A stretch of 64,000 nucleotides of DNA from Nitrospira defluvii (GTDB lineage: Bacteria > Nitrospirota > Nitrospiria > Nitrospirales > Nitrospiraceae). The stretch spans positions 1-64,000 of the forward strand of contig WYAX01000020.1 in assembly GCA_011525625.1 (NCBI GenBank), written 5' to 3'. Position numbers and translations under genes: made by a program. This document shows positions 7,313 through 15,435 of this stretch, piece by piece; position 1 is the first letter of the stretch, and each line of letters opens with the position of its first letter. The notes under the pieces are model-generated. The model did not search any database, had not been told where the DNA came from, and saw only the letters and a list, made by a program, of their open reading frames with translations.

Positions 7313-9421
7313 ATGAAAGTGCTGGTCGGGATCGGCATCGTGATCCTGCTGCTGATGATCCTGATCATCGCGCTCCCGTTCCTGATCGATTTGAACCGAT
7401 ACCAGGACCGGTATCGCCCTCTGATCGAGGAGGCGCTGAACCGCAAGGTCCAACTCCAGGATATTCGCCTGACGGTCTGGCCGCGCATCGGCGCCCGGGT
7501 CGGCGGGTTTGTGGTTCAGGATGATCCCGCGTTCCGCACCGGGCCCTTTGCTTCCCTCTCCTCGCTGGATGTGGGTGTCAAGCTGCTGCCGCTGCTCCGC
7601 GGCCAGGTCGAGGTGGAAGAGATCACCTTGCGCGATCCGGTGATCATGGTGCTGAAAAACGCGCAAGGCCAACTCAATATCTCCACACTCGGCGCGAAAC
7701 CAACGGCTCCGCCTACGCCCTCAAAGCCAGAAGCCCCGACGCAACCGGCCGGCAGCCCGCTCCAAGCCTTAGCCCTGTTCGCGGTGGATCGCGTCTCCAT
7801 CGACGGCGGGACACTCACCTATCGCGACGAATCCTCGCCGAAACCGGTCGAATACACGGTCAACCAACTCGAATTCTTGCTGACGTCGGTCCATCTCGGC
7901 GACAGTCCTACCGTGCACATCGGCGCGACCGTTCACCCCTACAACCTTCCCGTGCAACTCGACGGCACATTCGGGCCACTCGTTGAAACCCTCGATGTGA
8001 AATCGTTCACCTTCAACCTGGGACTGGGCAAAATCGCCATTGGACTCAAAGGACGAGCGGTCGGCGGGAATGTAGATGCCACGGTCAATGCCCTGCAGAT
8101 CGACACGGCCGATATCCCCGTGGCCTTGCCGCTCACGAAGCCGATCCAAATCAAAGATCTCCACCTCACTGTCCACACGCCATACCCCGTGCCACCTGAC
8201 ATCAACCCCCTCACTCAACTCGATCTGACGGATCTTGGTCTGACGGTGACCATGGGTGGATCAGCCATCAATGTCAAAGGCACCGCCACCAAAGGGCTGG
8301 CGAATGTGACCGCTGCCTCGGCCAGCATCAACAGCTCGGACCTCCCCATCGCGCTCCCCCTGGCCAAACCGGTTGAACTCAAGGACCTGCATCTCAATCT
8401 CAAGGCCAAGTATCCACTCAAGGAAGGGGCTGCGCCGCTCGACCTCGCCGAGATTCCGAACCTCGGCCTGACCGTCGCCCTGGGAAGCTCGCGGATGGAG
8501 GTGAAAGGTTCGGTCCTCGGGGGCCTGGCGAAAGTGACGGCCAACGCTAAACTGGTGAATACCAGTGACGTGCCGTTCACGTTGCCCCTGAAAAAGCCGG
8601 TAGAGATCAAAGATCTCCAACTTGCAGCCGAAATGAACGGGCAAGACGTGCGGTTGACCACGCTCGCCCTGCAACTCTTCGGAGGCCTCCTGCGCGCACA
8701 GGGCACGCTGAGCCTAGGCACGACTGCCCCGCCGTTCAGCGGCACGGCGTCCCTTCAAGGTCTCCAGCTGGGACCGGCGTTGCAAGCGGTGGGCACGGAC
8801 CAGGTGTCCATGAGTGGCACGGCCACTGCCGATCTGACACTCAGCGGGCGCGGGTTTACCCATCCTGACCTGGTCAAGGCCCTCGCCGGCACCGGCCATG
8901 TCGCCGTGCGGGACGGCAGAATCGAAGGGATCAATCTCCTACAGCAAGCCGCGATGCTGCTCAAGGTGGTCGGCGTGCAATTGGACAACGTCAAAGCCAC
9001 GGCATTCTCCACTATCGAAAGCGACTTCGTCGTGAAACAAGGACTCGTGGCCGTGCAACGCCTGCTCATGGATAGTCATGATTTTCAGGCCGCCGGAAGC
9101 GGCACGATCGGGCTTGATCAATCGCTCGACATGAAACTGAATCTGAATCTCTCTCAAGCCTTGAGCCAGAAGATTGCAGCCGGCTCCCCCATTGCGCGGG
9201 TGGCGATGACCGGAGGACGCCTTTCCTTGCCGTTGCTGATCACCGGCAGCACCCAAGCCCCGTCGTATGGTCTCGACACGAAAATGTTCGCCGGGAAAGT
9301 GAAGGAGCAGGTGAAGGAAAAGGTCAAAGGCGCGGTCGGAGACCTCTTGAAAGGCACGGCCAAGCCGGAGGACCTGAAACAGCAGGGGAAAGATCTCCTG
9401 AAGGGGCTCTTCGGGCGCTGA
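7313..9421 (+). CDS. AsmA-family envelope protein with internal repeats
   Basis: A 702-residue protein of the AsmA family, now thought to act in lipid transport or outer-membrane assembly across the periplasm. An N-terminal membrane anchor (residues about 4-22, ILLLMILIIALPFLI) is followed by the AsmA start DLNRYQDRYRPLIEEAL. Residues about 267-480 contain three copies of a unit beginning DIPVALPLTKPIQIKDLHL, DLPIALPLAKPVELKDLHL and DVPFTLPLKKPVEIKDLQL, spaced exactly 76 residues. The C-terminal AsmA_2-type domain (about 480-660) has the family-typical GTGHVAVRDGRIEGINL. The tail is Lys-rich and amphipathic. Start supported by GGAGG 7 bp upstream. Confidence 0.88.
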   Translation: MKVLVGIGIVILLLMILIIALPFLIDLNRYQDRYRPLIEEALNRKVQLQDIRLTVWPRIGARVGGFVVQDDPAFRTGPFASLSSLDVGVKLLPLLRGQVEVEEITLRDPVIMVLKNAQGQLNISTLGAKPTAPPTPSKPEAPTQPAGSPLQALALFAVDRVSIDGGTLTYRDESSPKPVEYTVNQLEFLLTSVHLGDSPTVHIGATVHPYNLPVQLDGTFGPLVETLDVKSFTFNLGLGKIAIGLKGRAVGGNVDATVNALQIDTADIPVALPLTKPIQIKDLHLTVHTPYPVPPDINPLTQLDLTDLGLTVTMGGSAINVKGTATKGLANVTAASASINSSDLPIALPLAKPVELKDLHLNLKAKYPLKEGAAPLDLAEIPNLGLTVALGSSRMEVKGSVLGGLAKVTANAKLVNTSDVPFTLPLKKPVEIKDLQLAAEMNGQDVRLTTLALQLFGGLLRAQGTLSLGTTAPPFSGTASLQGLQLGPALQAVGTDQVSMSGTATADLTLSGRGFTHPDLVKALAGTGHVAVRDGRIEGINLLQQAAMLLKVVGVQLDNVKATAFSTIESDFVVKQGLVAVQRLLMDSHDFQAAGSGTIGLDQSLDMKLNLNLSQALSQKIAAGSPIARVAMTGGRLSLPLLITGSTQAPSYGLDTKMFAGKVKEQVKEKVKGAVGDLLKGTAKPEDLKQQGKDLLKGLFGR

Positions 9422-9439
9422 GATTCACGCGGAGGGAGC

Positions 9440-10240
9440 ATGTCGCTGGCAAACTTGGTCACACAGTACATCGTCCAATACGGTTTTCGAATCATGGGCG
9501 CGATCCTCGTTCTCGTCGCCGCCCTGTTCGTGGCCAAGTCGGTCGGCCGGCTCTTCGAGCACTGGTTGAACGAGCAGGACTTGGAGCCGCCCCTTCGCCT
9601 CCTGCTTCTCCGCCTCGTGAAGGCGCTGGTCGTGATCCTCGGGCTGCTCATTGCGCTGGATCAACTGGGCCTGCAAATCGCTCCGCTGGTCGCCGGACTC
9701 GGCGTCGCCGGACTCGGTGTCGGTCTGGCACTACAGGGAGTGCTCAGTAACATCGTGGCCGGGCTCTCGATCATCTTCACGAAACCGTACCGGGTGGGAG
9801 AACATGTCTCGCTGTTGGGCGTGCATGGCGATGTCGCCAAAATCGACATCTTCACCACCACGCTCGTGCACCCGGATCAGTCCCGCATCGTCATTCCGAA
9901 TCGGAAGGTCGTCGGGGAGATCCTGCACAACTTCGGAACCATCCGACAATTGGACCTGTCCATCGGAGTTTCGTACCGGACCGACATCGACTCGACGCTA
10001 CGAATGCTCCGCGACCTCGTCACCCGCCATCCGAAGGTGCTCCAGACACCTGCGCCCATCATCGGCATTGCGGCCTTCGCCGACTCCTCGATTACCCTGT
10101 CCATTCGGCCCTGGGTCGAGGTGGCGACGGTCGGCTCTGCTCACATCGAGCTGAACCAGGCAATCCTCCAACGATTACAGGCTGATGGCGTCGAGATCCC
10201 GTTCCCGCAGCGTGAGGTGCGTCTGCTCAATCCGTCTTAG
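9440..10240 (+). CDS. MscS-family mechanosensitive channel
   Basis: A 266-residue channel of the MscS family, which opens under membrane tension to release solutes during hypo-osmotic shock. There are three N-terminal membrane segments; TM3 has the pore-lining Gly/Ala pattern AGLGVAGLGVGLALQGVLSN (residues about 76-95), followed by the beta domain (VGEHVSLLGVHGDVAKIDIFTTTL split at IDIF) and the C-terminal alpha/beta domain. Length is close to E. coli MscS. GGAGGGAG lies just before the ATG. It is 18 bp downstream of the AsmA-like gene and so probably co-transcribed, and stands just before the GTPase/OmpA cluster. Confidence 0.93.
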   Translation: MSLANLVTQYIVQYGFRIMGAILVLVAALFVAKSVGRLFEHWLNEQDLEPPLRLLLLRLVKALVVILGLLIALDQLGLQIAPLVAGLGVAGLGVGLALQGVLSNIVAGLSIIFTKPYRVGEHVSLLGVHGDVAKIDIFTTTLVHPDQSRIVIPNRKVVGEILHNFGTIRQLDLSIGVSYRTDIDSTLRMLRDLVTRHPKVLQTPAPIIGIAAFADSSITLSIRPWVEVATVGSAHIELNQAILQRLQADGVEIPFPQREVRLLNPS

Positions 10241-10375
10241 AGCCTGCACAATGCCGCCGCCATTTGTACGTATTCTTTCTCTGCATAGACGCGGGCGTCA
10301 CTTGTTGCCCCTGATCGCAATATGCTACCCTGGCGCTCTTTCGATGCGGGGCGACAGCGACCAGGGAGACGACCC

Positions 10376-10990
10376 ATGAGCAGGCATACGAACCTCGATC
10401 GCACACGACGTTCAGAACACGCACCTGACACGCTTACCGCGGCGGAAGCGGACGCCTCGTTGACCGAAGACCATGCCGCCGGCAACAACCTCGACAAGAT
10501 CCGCGACATTCTCTTCGGCGCACAGGTACGGGATCACGAACGCCGGTTTACGAAACTTGAGGCCCAACTGCTCGCGGAGGCGGCCCAGTTGCGCACCGAC
10601 CTGAAAGACCGATTTGCCGCACTGGAACAATACATACGACACGAAGTCGAATCCGTGACGGGGCAGCTGAAGGCTGAGGAACAACAGCGCACCGATGCCG
10701 TGAGCCACCTGACCACGGAACTGCAGACACTGGCCGGCGTGCTCCAACAGACGGCTGCTCAGCTGCGAACGCAGAGTGAACAGGCCCACCGTGAGCTGCA
10801 GGATCAACTGCACCATCAAGCGACCACGCTCGCCGGTGACTTCACGCAACGACACACCGCACTCTCAGCCACGCTGGATGAGGCGGTTCGGCAATTGTCC
10901 CACCAAAAGACCGACCGGGTCTCCTTGGCGACGTTGTTCCAAGAACTCTCGCAGAGGCTCTCGCATGATCAGCCTCCCTCACGGACATAA
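10376..10990 (+). CDS. Cytoplasmic coiled-coil protein of the GTPase cluster
   Basis: A 204-residue protein without signal peptide, almost wholly helical. A short unstructured N-terminus is followed by a conserved-looking block DKIRDILFGAQVRDHERRF and then heptads running to about residue 185 (LEAQLLAEAAQLRTDLKDRF and similar). It ends KTDRVSLATLFQELSQRLS. I know of similar unnamed proteins beside OmpA/GTPase pairs in other bacteria but no assigned function. ATG 10376 has GGGAG 8 bp upstream. It is the first gene of the cluster with the OmpA-roadblock protein (116 bp downstream) and the small GTPase, so a scaffold or adaptor role is a guess. Confidence 0.75.
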   Translation: MSRHTNLDRTRRSEHAPDTLTAAEADASLTEDHAAGNNLDKIRDILFGAQVRDHERRFTKLEAQLLAEAAQLRTDLKDRFAALEQYIRHEVESVTGQLKAEEQQRTDAVSHLTTELQTLAGVLQQTAAQLRTQSEQAHRELQDQLHHQATTLAGDFTQRHTALSATLDEAVRQLSHQKTDRVSLATLFQELSQRLSHDQPPSRT

Positions 10991-11106
10991 CCCCCCACCT
11001 GTGGCTCAGCGGCTGCGGCGCGTGCTCAGCACGGCACGCAGCGCCTCTCCTCGCCCCATGTTGCTCGATCGAGAGTTTTTCCTGCACGCCGAACAGAGGA
11101 GACGCA

Positions 11107-12837
11107 ATGGCGCAGGCACCTAACGCCATTGAGCCGACCGGCGACGGCGACTACGCCGAGTTGCGCAGCCTCCTTCTGGCTCCAGAGCAATCGCGTCTGG
11201 AAGAACTCCAGGAGCAGGTCGAGCACATCGAGCTCAATGCCCAGAATATGAGTCGACTGCTTCCCGATGCGATCGCCCTGCGCGGCGAGCACGACCAGCG
11301 CTTGACCCGGGTGTTGACCCCGCACGTATCGGAAGCCCTGGGCACAGCCGTGCGCAAACAGCCGCAGACGATCGTCGACGCGATCGCACCGATCATGATG
11401 CCGGCTATCCGCCTGTCCATCACCAATGCCCTGCGAAGCATGGTGCAATCGCTCAATCAAACGATCGAGCATAGCCTCTCGTTCCGCAGCATGCAGTGGA
11501 GACTGGAAGCGCTACGCACCGGCCAACCGTTCGCAGAAATTGTGCTCCTGCACACCTTGTGTTATCGAGTCGAACAGGTCTTCCTCATTCACTCACAGAC
11601 CGGGTTGCTCCTGGCCCACGCGGCAGGCGACTCGGTCGCCGTCCAAGACGAGACCCTGGTCTCGGGCATGTTGTCGGCCATTCGGGCGTTTGTGCAGGAT
11701 TCGTTCGGCGCCGCACCGGACCAGGTCTTGAATACACTGCGGGTCGGCGACCTCACCGTGTGGATCGAACAGGGACCGGTCGCGATTCTCGCCGCGGTCA
11801 TTCGCGGCACACCACCCGAACACTTCCATATTCACCTTCAGGATACACTCACCCGGATCCATGCCGAACAGGCCGACGCTTTGGCCCGGTTCGAGGGAGA
11901 CGCCTCGACCTTGGCCGGCGTGAGACCGCTCCTCGAAGACTGCCTGCAGGCGCAGTTTGAGCCACGTCGGCGCGCCGTATCCCCGATGACATGGGCGTTG
12001 TTGGCCACACTCCTTCTGGGTGCGGCCTGGTGGGGAGCGTCGGTGTATCAGGAGCGCCACCGCTGGCAGGCTTTTCTGGCACGTCTCGGCGCAGAACCGG
12101 GACTCGTGCTCACGGCCGTTGAGACGGATGGAGGGCATTATCGACTCGCCGGGCTTCGCGACCCGTTGGCTGCGGACCCTGCGGCCCTGCTGCAAGAAAG
12201 CGGTCTGGATCCGGGGCACATCACAGCACAATGGAGCTCCTACTACGCGCTGGACGCGACATTCCTCCTCAAACGTGCCCGGCTCATCCTCTCGCCCCCA
12301 ACCACCGTTCAACTGGCCATGGAGGGGACGCGCCTGATCGCGGCGGGAACCGCGCCGGCACAATGGATCCGGGAAAGCCGAAGGCTCGCGCAGCTCCTAC
12401 CCGGCCTTGAGCACTACGACGACCGGGGTCTCACGCGACAGTCGCTCAACGTTGTAACCCAGGAGCTGGCACAGGCCTCGATCCTGTTCGAACAGGGGCG
12501 AGCGGACATTCGTTCATCGGAGCAACGTCACAGTCTGTCCCGCATTGCGACTCTTCTTGGTCAGATTGACGAGTTGGCTCGCCTATCCGGCACCACGCTG
12601 ACGATACGGATCAACGGCCAAACCGACATCGTCGGTGGCCTGGCGCAGAACCGGCGCTTGAGCGAGATCCGCGCCCAGTCGGCCCTTGATGCCATTCATC
12701 CCGCAACATTTCCCTCGATCAGGTTCGAAGCCCACGGAGTTACCCTGCCGCCTGAACCCCAAAGAGCTAGGGCCACAGCCGTACTGCCTGAAGATCGACG
12801 CGTGTCGTTTCAGGTGACTGTGCCCCAGGCTCCGTGA
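11107..12837 (+). CDS. Roadblock-like / transmembrane / OmpA-domain protein
   Basis: A 576-residue protein with an unusual domain order. Residues about 20-125 are helical. Residues about 143-255 read like a roadblock/LC7 domain (VEQVFLIHSQTGLLLAHAAG, then MLSAIRAFVQDSF), a fold that regulates small GTPases. One membrane helix follows (295-314, TWALLATLLLGAAWWGASVY). Beyond it residues about 318-365 resemble a BON domain and residues about 465-576 an OmpA domain with GQTDIVGGLAQNRRLSEIRA. There is no signal peptide, so the helix should leave the N-terminus in the cytoplasm and put OmpA in the periplasm, where it can bind peptidoglycan. The Ras-like GTPase gene begins 12 bp downstream. The roadblock call is from pattern and context and is the least certain part. 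Confidence 0.75.
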   Translation: MAQAPNAIEPTGDGDYAELRSLLLAPEQSRLEELQEQVEHIELNAQNMSRLLPDAIALRGEHDQRLTRVLTPHVSEALGTAVRKQPQTIVDAIAPIMMPAIRLSITNALRSMVQSLNQTIEHSLSFRSMQWRLEALRTGQPFAEIVLLHTLCYRVEQVFLIHSQTGLLLAHAAGDSVAVQDETLVSGMLSAIRAFVQDSFGAAPDQVLNTLRVGDLTVWIEQGPVAILAAVIRGTPPEHFHIHLQDTLTRIHAEQADALARFEGDASTLAGVRPLLEDCLQAQFEPRRRAVSPMTWALLATLLLGAAWWGASVYQERHRWQAFLARLGAEPGLVLTAVETDGGHYRLAGLRDPLAADPAALLQESGLDPGHITAQWSSYYALDATFLLKRARLILSPPTTVQLAMEGTRLIAAGTAPAQWIRESRRLAQLLPGLEHYDDRGLTRQSLNVVTQELAQASILFEQGRADIRSSEQRHSLSRIATLLGQIDELARLSGTTLTIRINGQTDIVGGLAQNRRLSEIRAQSALDAIHPATFPSIRFEAHGVTLPPEPQRARATAVLPEDRRVSFQVTVPQAP

Positions 12838-12849
12838 GAACCTCCTGCC

Positions 12850-13386
12850 ATGATCGAGAAGAAAATTTGCATGTTGGGGGCGTTTGCCGTCGGAAAAACC
12901 AGTCTGGTCCGGCGATTTGTCACCAGTTGTTTTTCCGAACAATATCAAACCACCATTGGGGTGACGGTCGACAAGAAATCCCTGACAGTGGACGGAACGG
13001 ACCTGACGCTTGTGGTTTGGGACCTGTATGGAGAAGACGAATTCCAAAAGCTTCGCCGCTCCTACCTGCGCGGCTCAGCGGGGTACCTCCTCGTCTTGGA
13101 CGGACTGCGTCGGGCCTCCTTGGACATCGCCTTGCGCATCCAAGAGAGTGTCACCGACGAACTCGGTCCGATACCCTTCGTGGCCCTGGTCAACAAACAC
13201 GACCGACGGGCAGAGTGGGAGCTCACTGATCACGACCTCGCAGAGCTGGCCCAACGCGGCTGGCCGGTCTTGATGAGCAGTGCCAAGACAGGGCAGGGGG
13301 TTGAAGACGCATTCACCACGCTGTCCCGCGCTCTCACGCAGGCGCCTCAACCATCATCACGAGCCGACCACCCCGATGGCGCCTAA
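12850..13386 (+). CDS. Ras-like small GTPase (Rab/MglA-type, bacterial)
   Basis: A 178-residue stand-alone GTPase of the Ras superfamily. G1 is GAFAVGKTS (residues 10-18), G2 Thr lies in QYQTTIGV, G3 is WDLYGEDEF (57-65), G4 is NKHD (115-118) and G5 is SSAK (143-146). The position of the Ras catalytic Gln61 holds Glu. There is no lipidation motif, and the C-terminal tail is short and polar. Its neighbour upstream supplies a roadblock-like domain, as MglB does for MglA; the next gene, a sigma-54 activator, starts inside its last 11 bp. I infer that GTP state is read by one of these two neighbours. Confidence 0.9.
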   Translation: MIEKKICMLGAFAVGKTSLVRRFVTSCFSEQYQTTIGVTVDKKSLTVDGTDLTLVVWDLYGEDEFQKLRRSYLRGSAGYLLVLDGLRRASLDIALRIQESVTDELGPIPFVALVNKHDRRAEWELTDHDLAELAQRGWPVLMSSAKTGQGVEDAFTTLSRALTQAPQPSSRADHPDGA

Positions 13387-15172
13387 CTCACACCCCTCCG
13401 TACCGGACACGTTCTACCGCGCACTGTTGGCACGATTCCTCATTGCGGTGCTCGAACACGTTGGCGAGACGCGCGTCCGTCTCATCGGGGAGCCGCCCCC
13501 CTGGCTGTTGCGTCTGTACCCGGAGGCCGAGCACCAGGCAGACTTTTCCATCGATACTCGCACCCCGGTGCTGCACAACTTTCTGCATGACGCAGCTGCA
13601 GCATGGGACGCGCAGAACAACCCCATCGCCCGGTCAGGGTTCTGGACCGATCACACCATGTTCGACGAACCCCGACACTTCGACGCCCTGGCGTTTCGAG
13701 AAGGCGATCAGCGCCTGCTCCTGGTCCAGCACCATACAGAAACGTATGATCAGCAGGCCGCCTTGCTGCAAGAGGCGCGTGAGCGCGCGCTTCGGCAACA
13801 TGAGCAGAACCGCGGGCACCAACGAACACACCAGGTCCTCACCACCAAGCTGGCAGATAGTGAACGGTCGCGAGATGATCTCGCGGCGATTCTGCAGCAA
13901 CTCGGACTCGCGACGCTGCTGGTCGACGGGAACGGGCACGTCCGGTTTCTCAGCGACTCAGCCGTCCGACTGCTGGAGGTGCCCCCGTCCTCCGCATCCA
14001 GGGACATGCATTGGGAAACGCTGTTGCCGTCCTCAAAACCGGACCGCCTGGCCCTGCAGACATTATTGCGCCAACCCGTTTCGCCACGGGAACGGGCACG
14101 ATGTCACATCGAAACGCCGACGGGACGACGCCTCTGGCTCGAAATTGAACTCCACGACGACCCGCGAGATTCGCGTCAGAGGATTGCGTTCCTGCACGAC
14201 ATGACCGATGTCTATCATCTTCGACGCCTGCTGGAGTTGAAGGCGCATTTCCATGATCTGATCGGTAAAAGCCGTGGCATGACTCAGGTCTATGAACAAA
14301 TCCACGACCTGGCCCGCGTCGATTCAACCGTCTTAATCGAAGGGGAAACCGGGACGGGGAAGGAACTGGTCGCGCGCGCCTTACATCAGGCCAGTGCCCG
14401 GCGTACCGGCCCGTTTATCGCCGCCAACTGCGCAGGCCTGACCGATTCATTGCTCGGCAGCCAGCTCTTCGGCCATAAAAAAGGGGCCTTTACCGGCGCC
14501 ATCGACGATCAGCCGGGACTCTTCGAAGCCGCGCAGAACGGCGTGCTCTTTCTGGATGAGATCGGCGATATCCCCCACACCGTTCAAACCCACCTGCTGC
14601 GTGTGCTGCAGGAAAAGGAGGTGACGCGACTCGGCGAGACCAAGCCGCGAAAAATCAACGTACGGGTTGTGACGGCGACGCATCACAATTTGAGCCAGGA
14701 CGTCGCCAAGGGAGTGTTTCGTGCCGACCTGCTCTATCGGATTCGAGTCGCCCGCCTCCAGCTTCCGCCGCTACGGGAGCGGAAGGAAGATATCCCGCTC
14801 TTGGTCACCTCATTCCTTACTGAGGGACGAGCCAGTATGGGGAAGACGATCCATCGGGCAAGCCCGGCGGCCATGGCGGCGTTCATGGACTATCACTGGC
14901 CCGGCAACGTACGGGAACTGAAGAGCACGATCGAGTGCGCCATGATTCACTGCAAAGGCGATACATTGGATGTCTCCGACCTGCCGTCCGAGATTCACCA
15001 GACGAATCCCGTTCCTCCCGCCGGACCGACACTCCCCACTGATGAACGCAGCCGGTTCGTGTTCGCCCTTGGACAAGCCCGGGGCAATCGCACCAAGGCT
15101 GCGCGGCTTCTGGGCATGAGCCGTGCCACCTTCTATCGCCGATTGACCGAGCTCGACCTCCCGCCTAGCTAG
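13376..15172 (+). CDS. PAS-containing sigma-54-dependent transcription activator
   Basis: A 598-residue enhancer-binding protein. Residues 1-120 are an unrecognised N-terminal domain, about 121-170 a coiled coil, about 171-280 a PAS-like domain, and about 290-530 the AAA+ domain with Walker A GETGTGKE (323-330), the sigma-54 contact loop GAFTGA (370-375) and Walker B VLFLDEIGD (390-398). A Fis-type helix-turn-helix ends the protein (NRTKAARLLGMSRATFYRRL). No receiver domain is present, so control is not by a phosphotransfer partner. ATG 13376 makes MAPNSHPSVPD the start and overlaps the GTPase gene by 11 bp; this coupling suggests the GTPase or PAS ligand controls it. Candidate binding sites lie just downstream at 15203-15252. 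Confidence 0.93.
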   Translation: MAPNSHPSVPDTFYRALLARFLIAVLEHVGETRVRLIGEPPPWLLRLYPEAEHQADFSIDTRTPVLHNFLHDAAAAWDAQNNPIARSGFWTDHTMFDEPRHFDALAFREGDQRLLLVQHHTETYDQQAALLQEARERALRQHEQNRGHQRTHQVLTTKLADSERSRDDLAAILQQLGLATLLVDGNGHVRFLSDSAVRLLEVPPSSASRDMHWETLLPSSKPDRLALQTLLRQPVSPRERARCHIETPTGRRLWLEIELHDDPRDSRQRIAFLHDMTDVYHLRRLLELKAHFHDLIGKSRGMTQVYEQIHDLARVDSTVLIEGETGTGKELVARALHQASARRTGPFIAANCAGLTDSLLGSQLFGHKKGAFTGAIDDQPGLFEAAQNGVLFLDEIGDIPHTVQTHLLRVLQEKEVTRLGETKPRKINVRVVTATHHNLSQDVAKGVFRADLLYRIRVARLQLPPLRERKEDIPLLVTSFLTEGRASMGKTIHRASPAAMAAFMDYHWPGNVRELKSTIECAMIHCKGDTLDVSDLPSEIHQTNPVPPAGPTLPTDERSRFVFALGQARGNRTKAARLLGMSRATFYRRLTELDLPPS

Positions 15173-15202
15173 CTCTCTCCTCCAACACAAACGTTCCGGC
15201 CC

Positions 15203-15252
15203 TGTCTCATAGCGTCTCACCCGAGACAGCACGAGACGATCTCCTGCGTCTC
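15203..15252. promoter_or_regulatory. Phased GTCTC/GAGAC half sites, candidate activator-binding site
   Basis: Hexamers TGTCTC (15203-15208), CGTCTC (15213-15218), GAGACA (15223-15228) and GAGACG (15233-15238) follow one another with exactly 4 bp between them, a 10-bp period. First and third, and second and fourth, are exact inverted partners with the same 14-bp spacer. A fifth CGTCTC lies at 15247-15252. The array is 31 bp past the activator stop and about 100 bp before a sigma-54-like promoter, the usual range for an upstream activator sequence. It is not followed by a T-run, so a terminator is less likely. Confidence 0.6.
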
Positions 15253-15336
15253 GCCGTTGCCCGACCACTCGACAGACCACTCACCTGTTGCACGACAAAC
15301 GCGGCATGGCCCTCGTGACCGCCACCGTCAATGCCG

Positions 15337-15353
15337 CAGGCACGGAGCTTGAT
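15337..15353 (+). promoter_or_regulatory. Sigma-54-like -24/-12 promoter for the LuxR-type gene
   Basis: AGGCACGGAGCTTGAT fits the consensus TGGCACG-N4-TTGC at GGCACG and TTG, with the -24 GG at 15339-15340; the -12 dinucleotide is GA instead of GC. The expected start is near 15364, about 70 nt before the ATG at 15436. The gene for a sigma-54 activator lies directly upstream. Confidence 0.5.
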
Positions 15354-15435
15354 AGACATCGCGGGAGAAACCACTGCGTGCTATCCCGTGTCATCGTCAG
15401 GCGACAGCGACCAGAAAGGAGCCAGTAACCTACCC

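Noticed and set aside
10241-10375. Sigma-54 promoter before the coiled-coil gene
   Set aside because: A GG...GC pair is present but the spacing is 11 instead of 10 bp and the flanking bases do not match.
15173-15260. GTCTC/GAGAC array as a terminator of the activator gene
   Set aside because: A hairpin could form, but there is no T-tract and the exact 10-bp phasing is better explained by protein binding.
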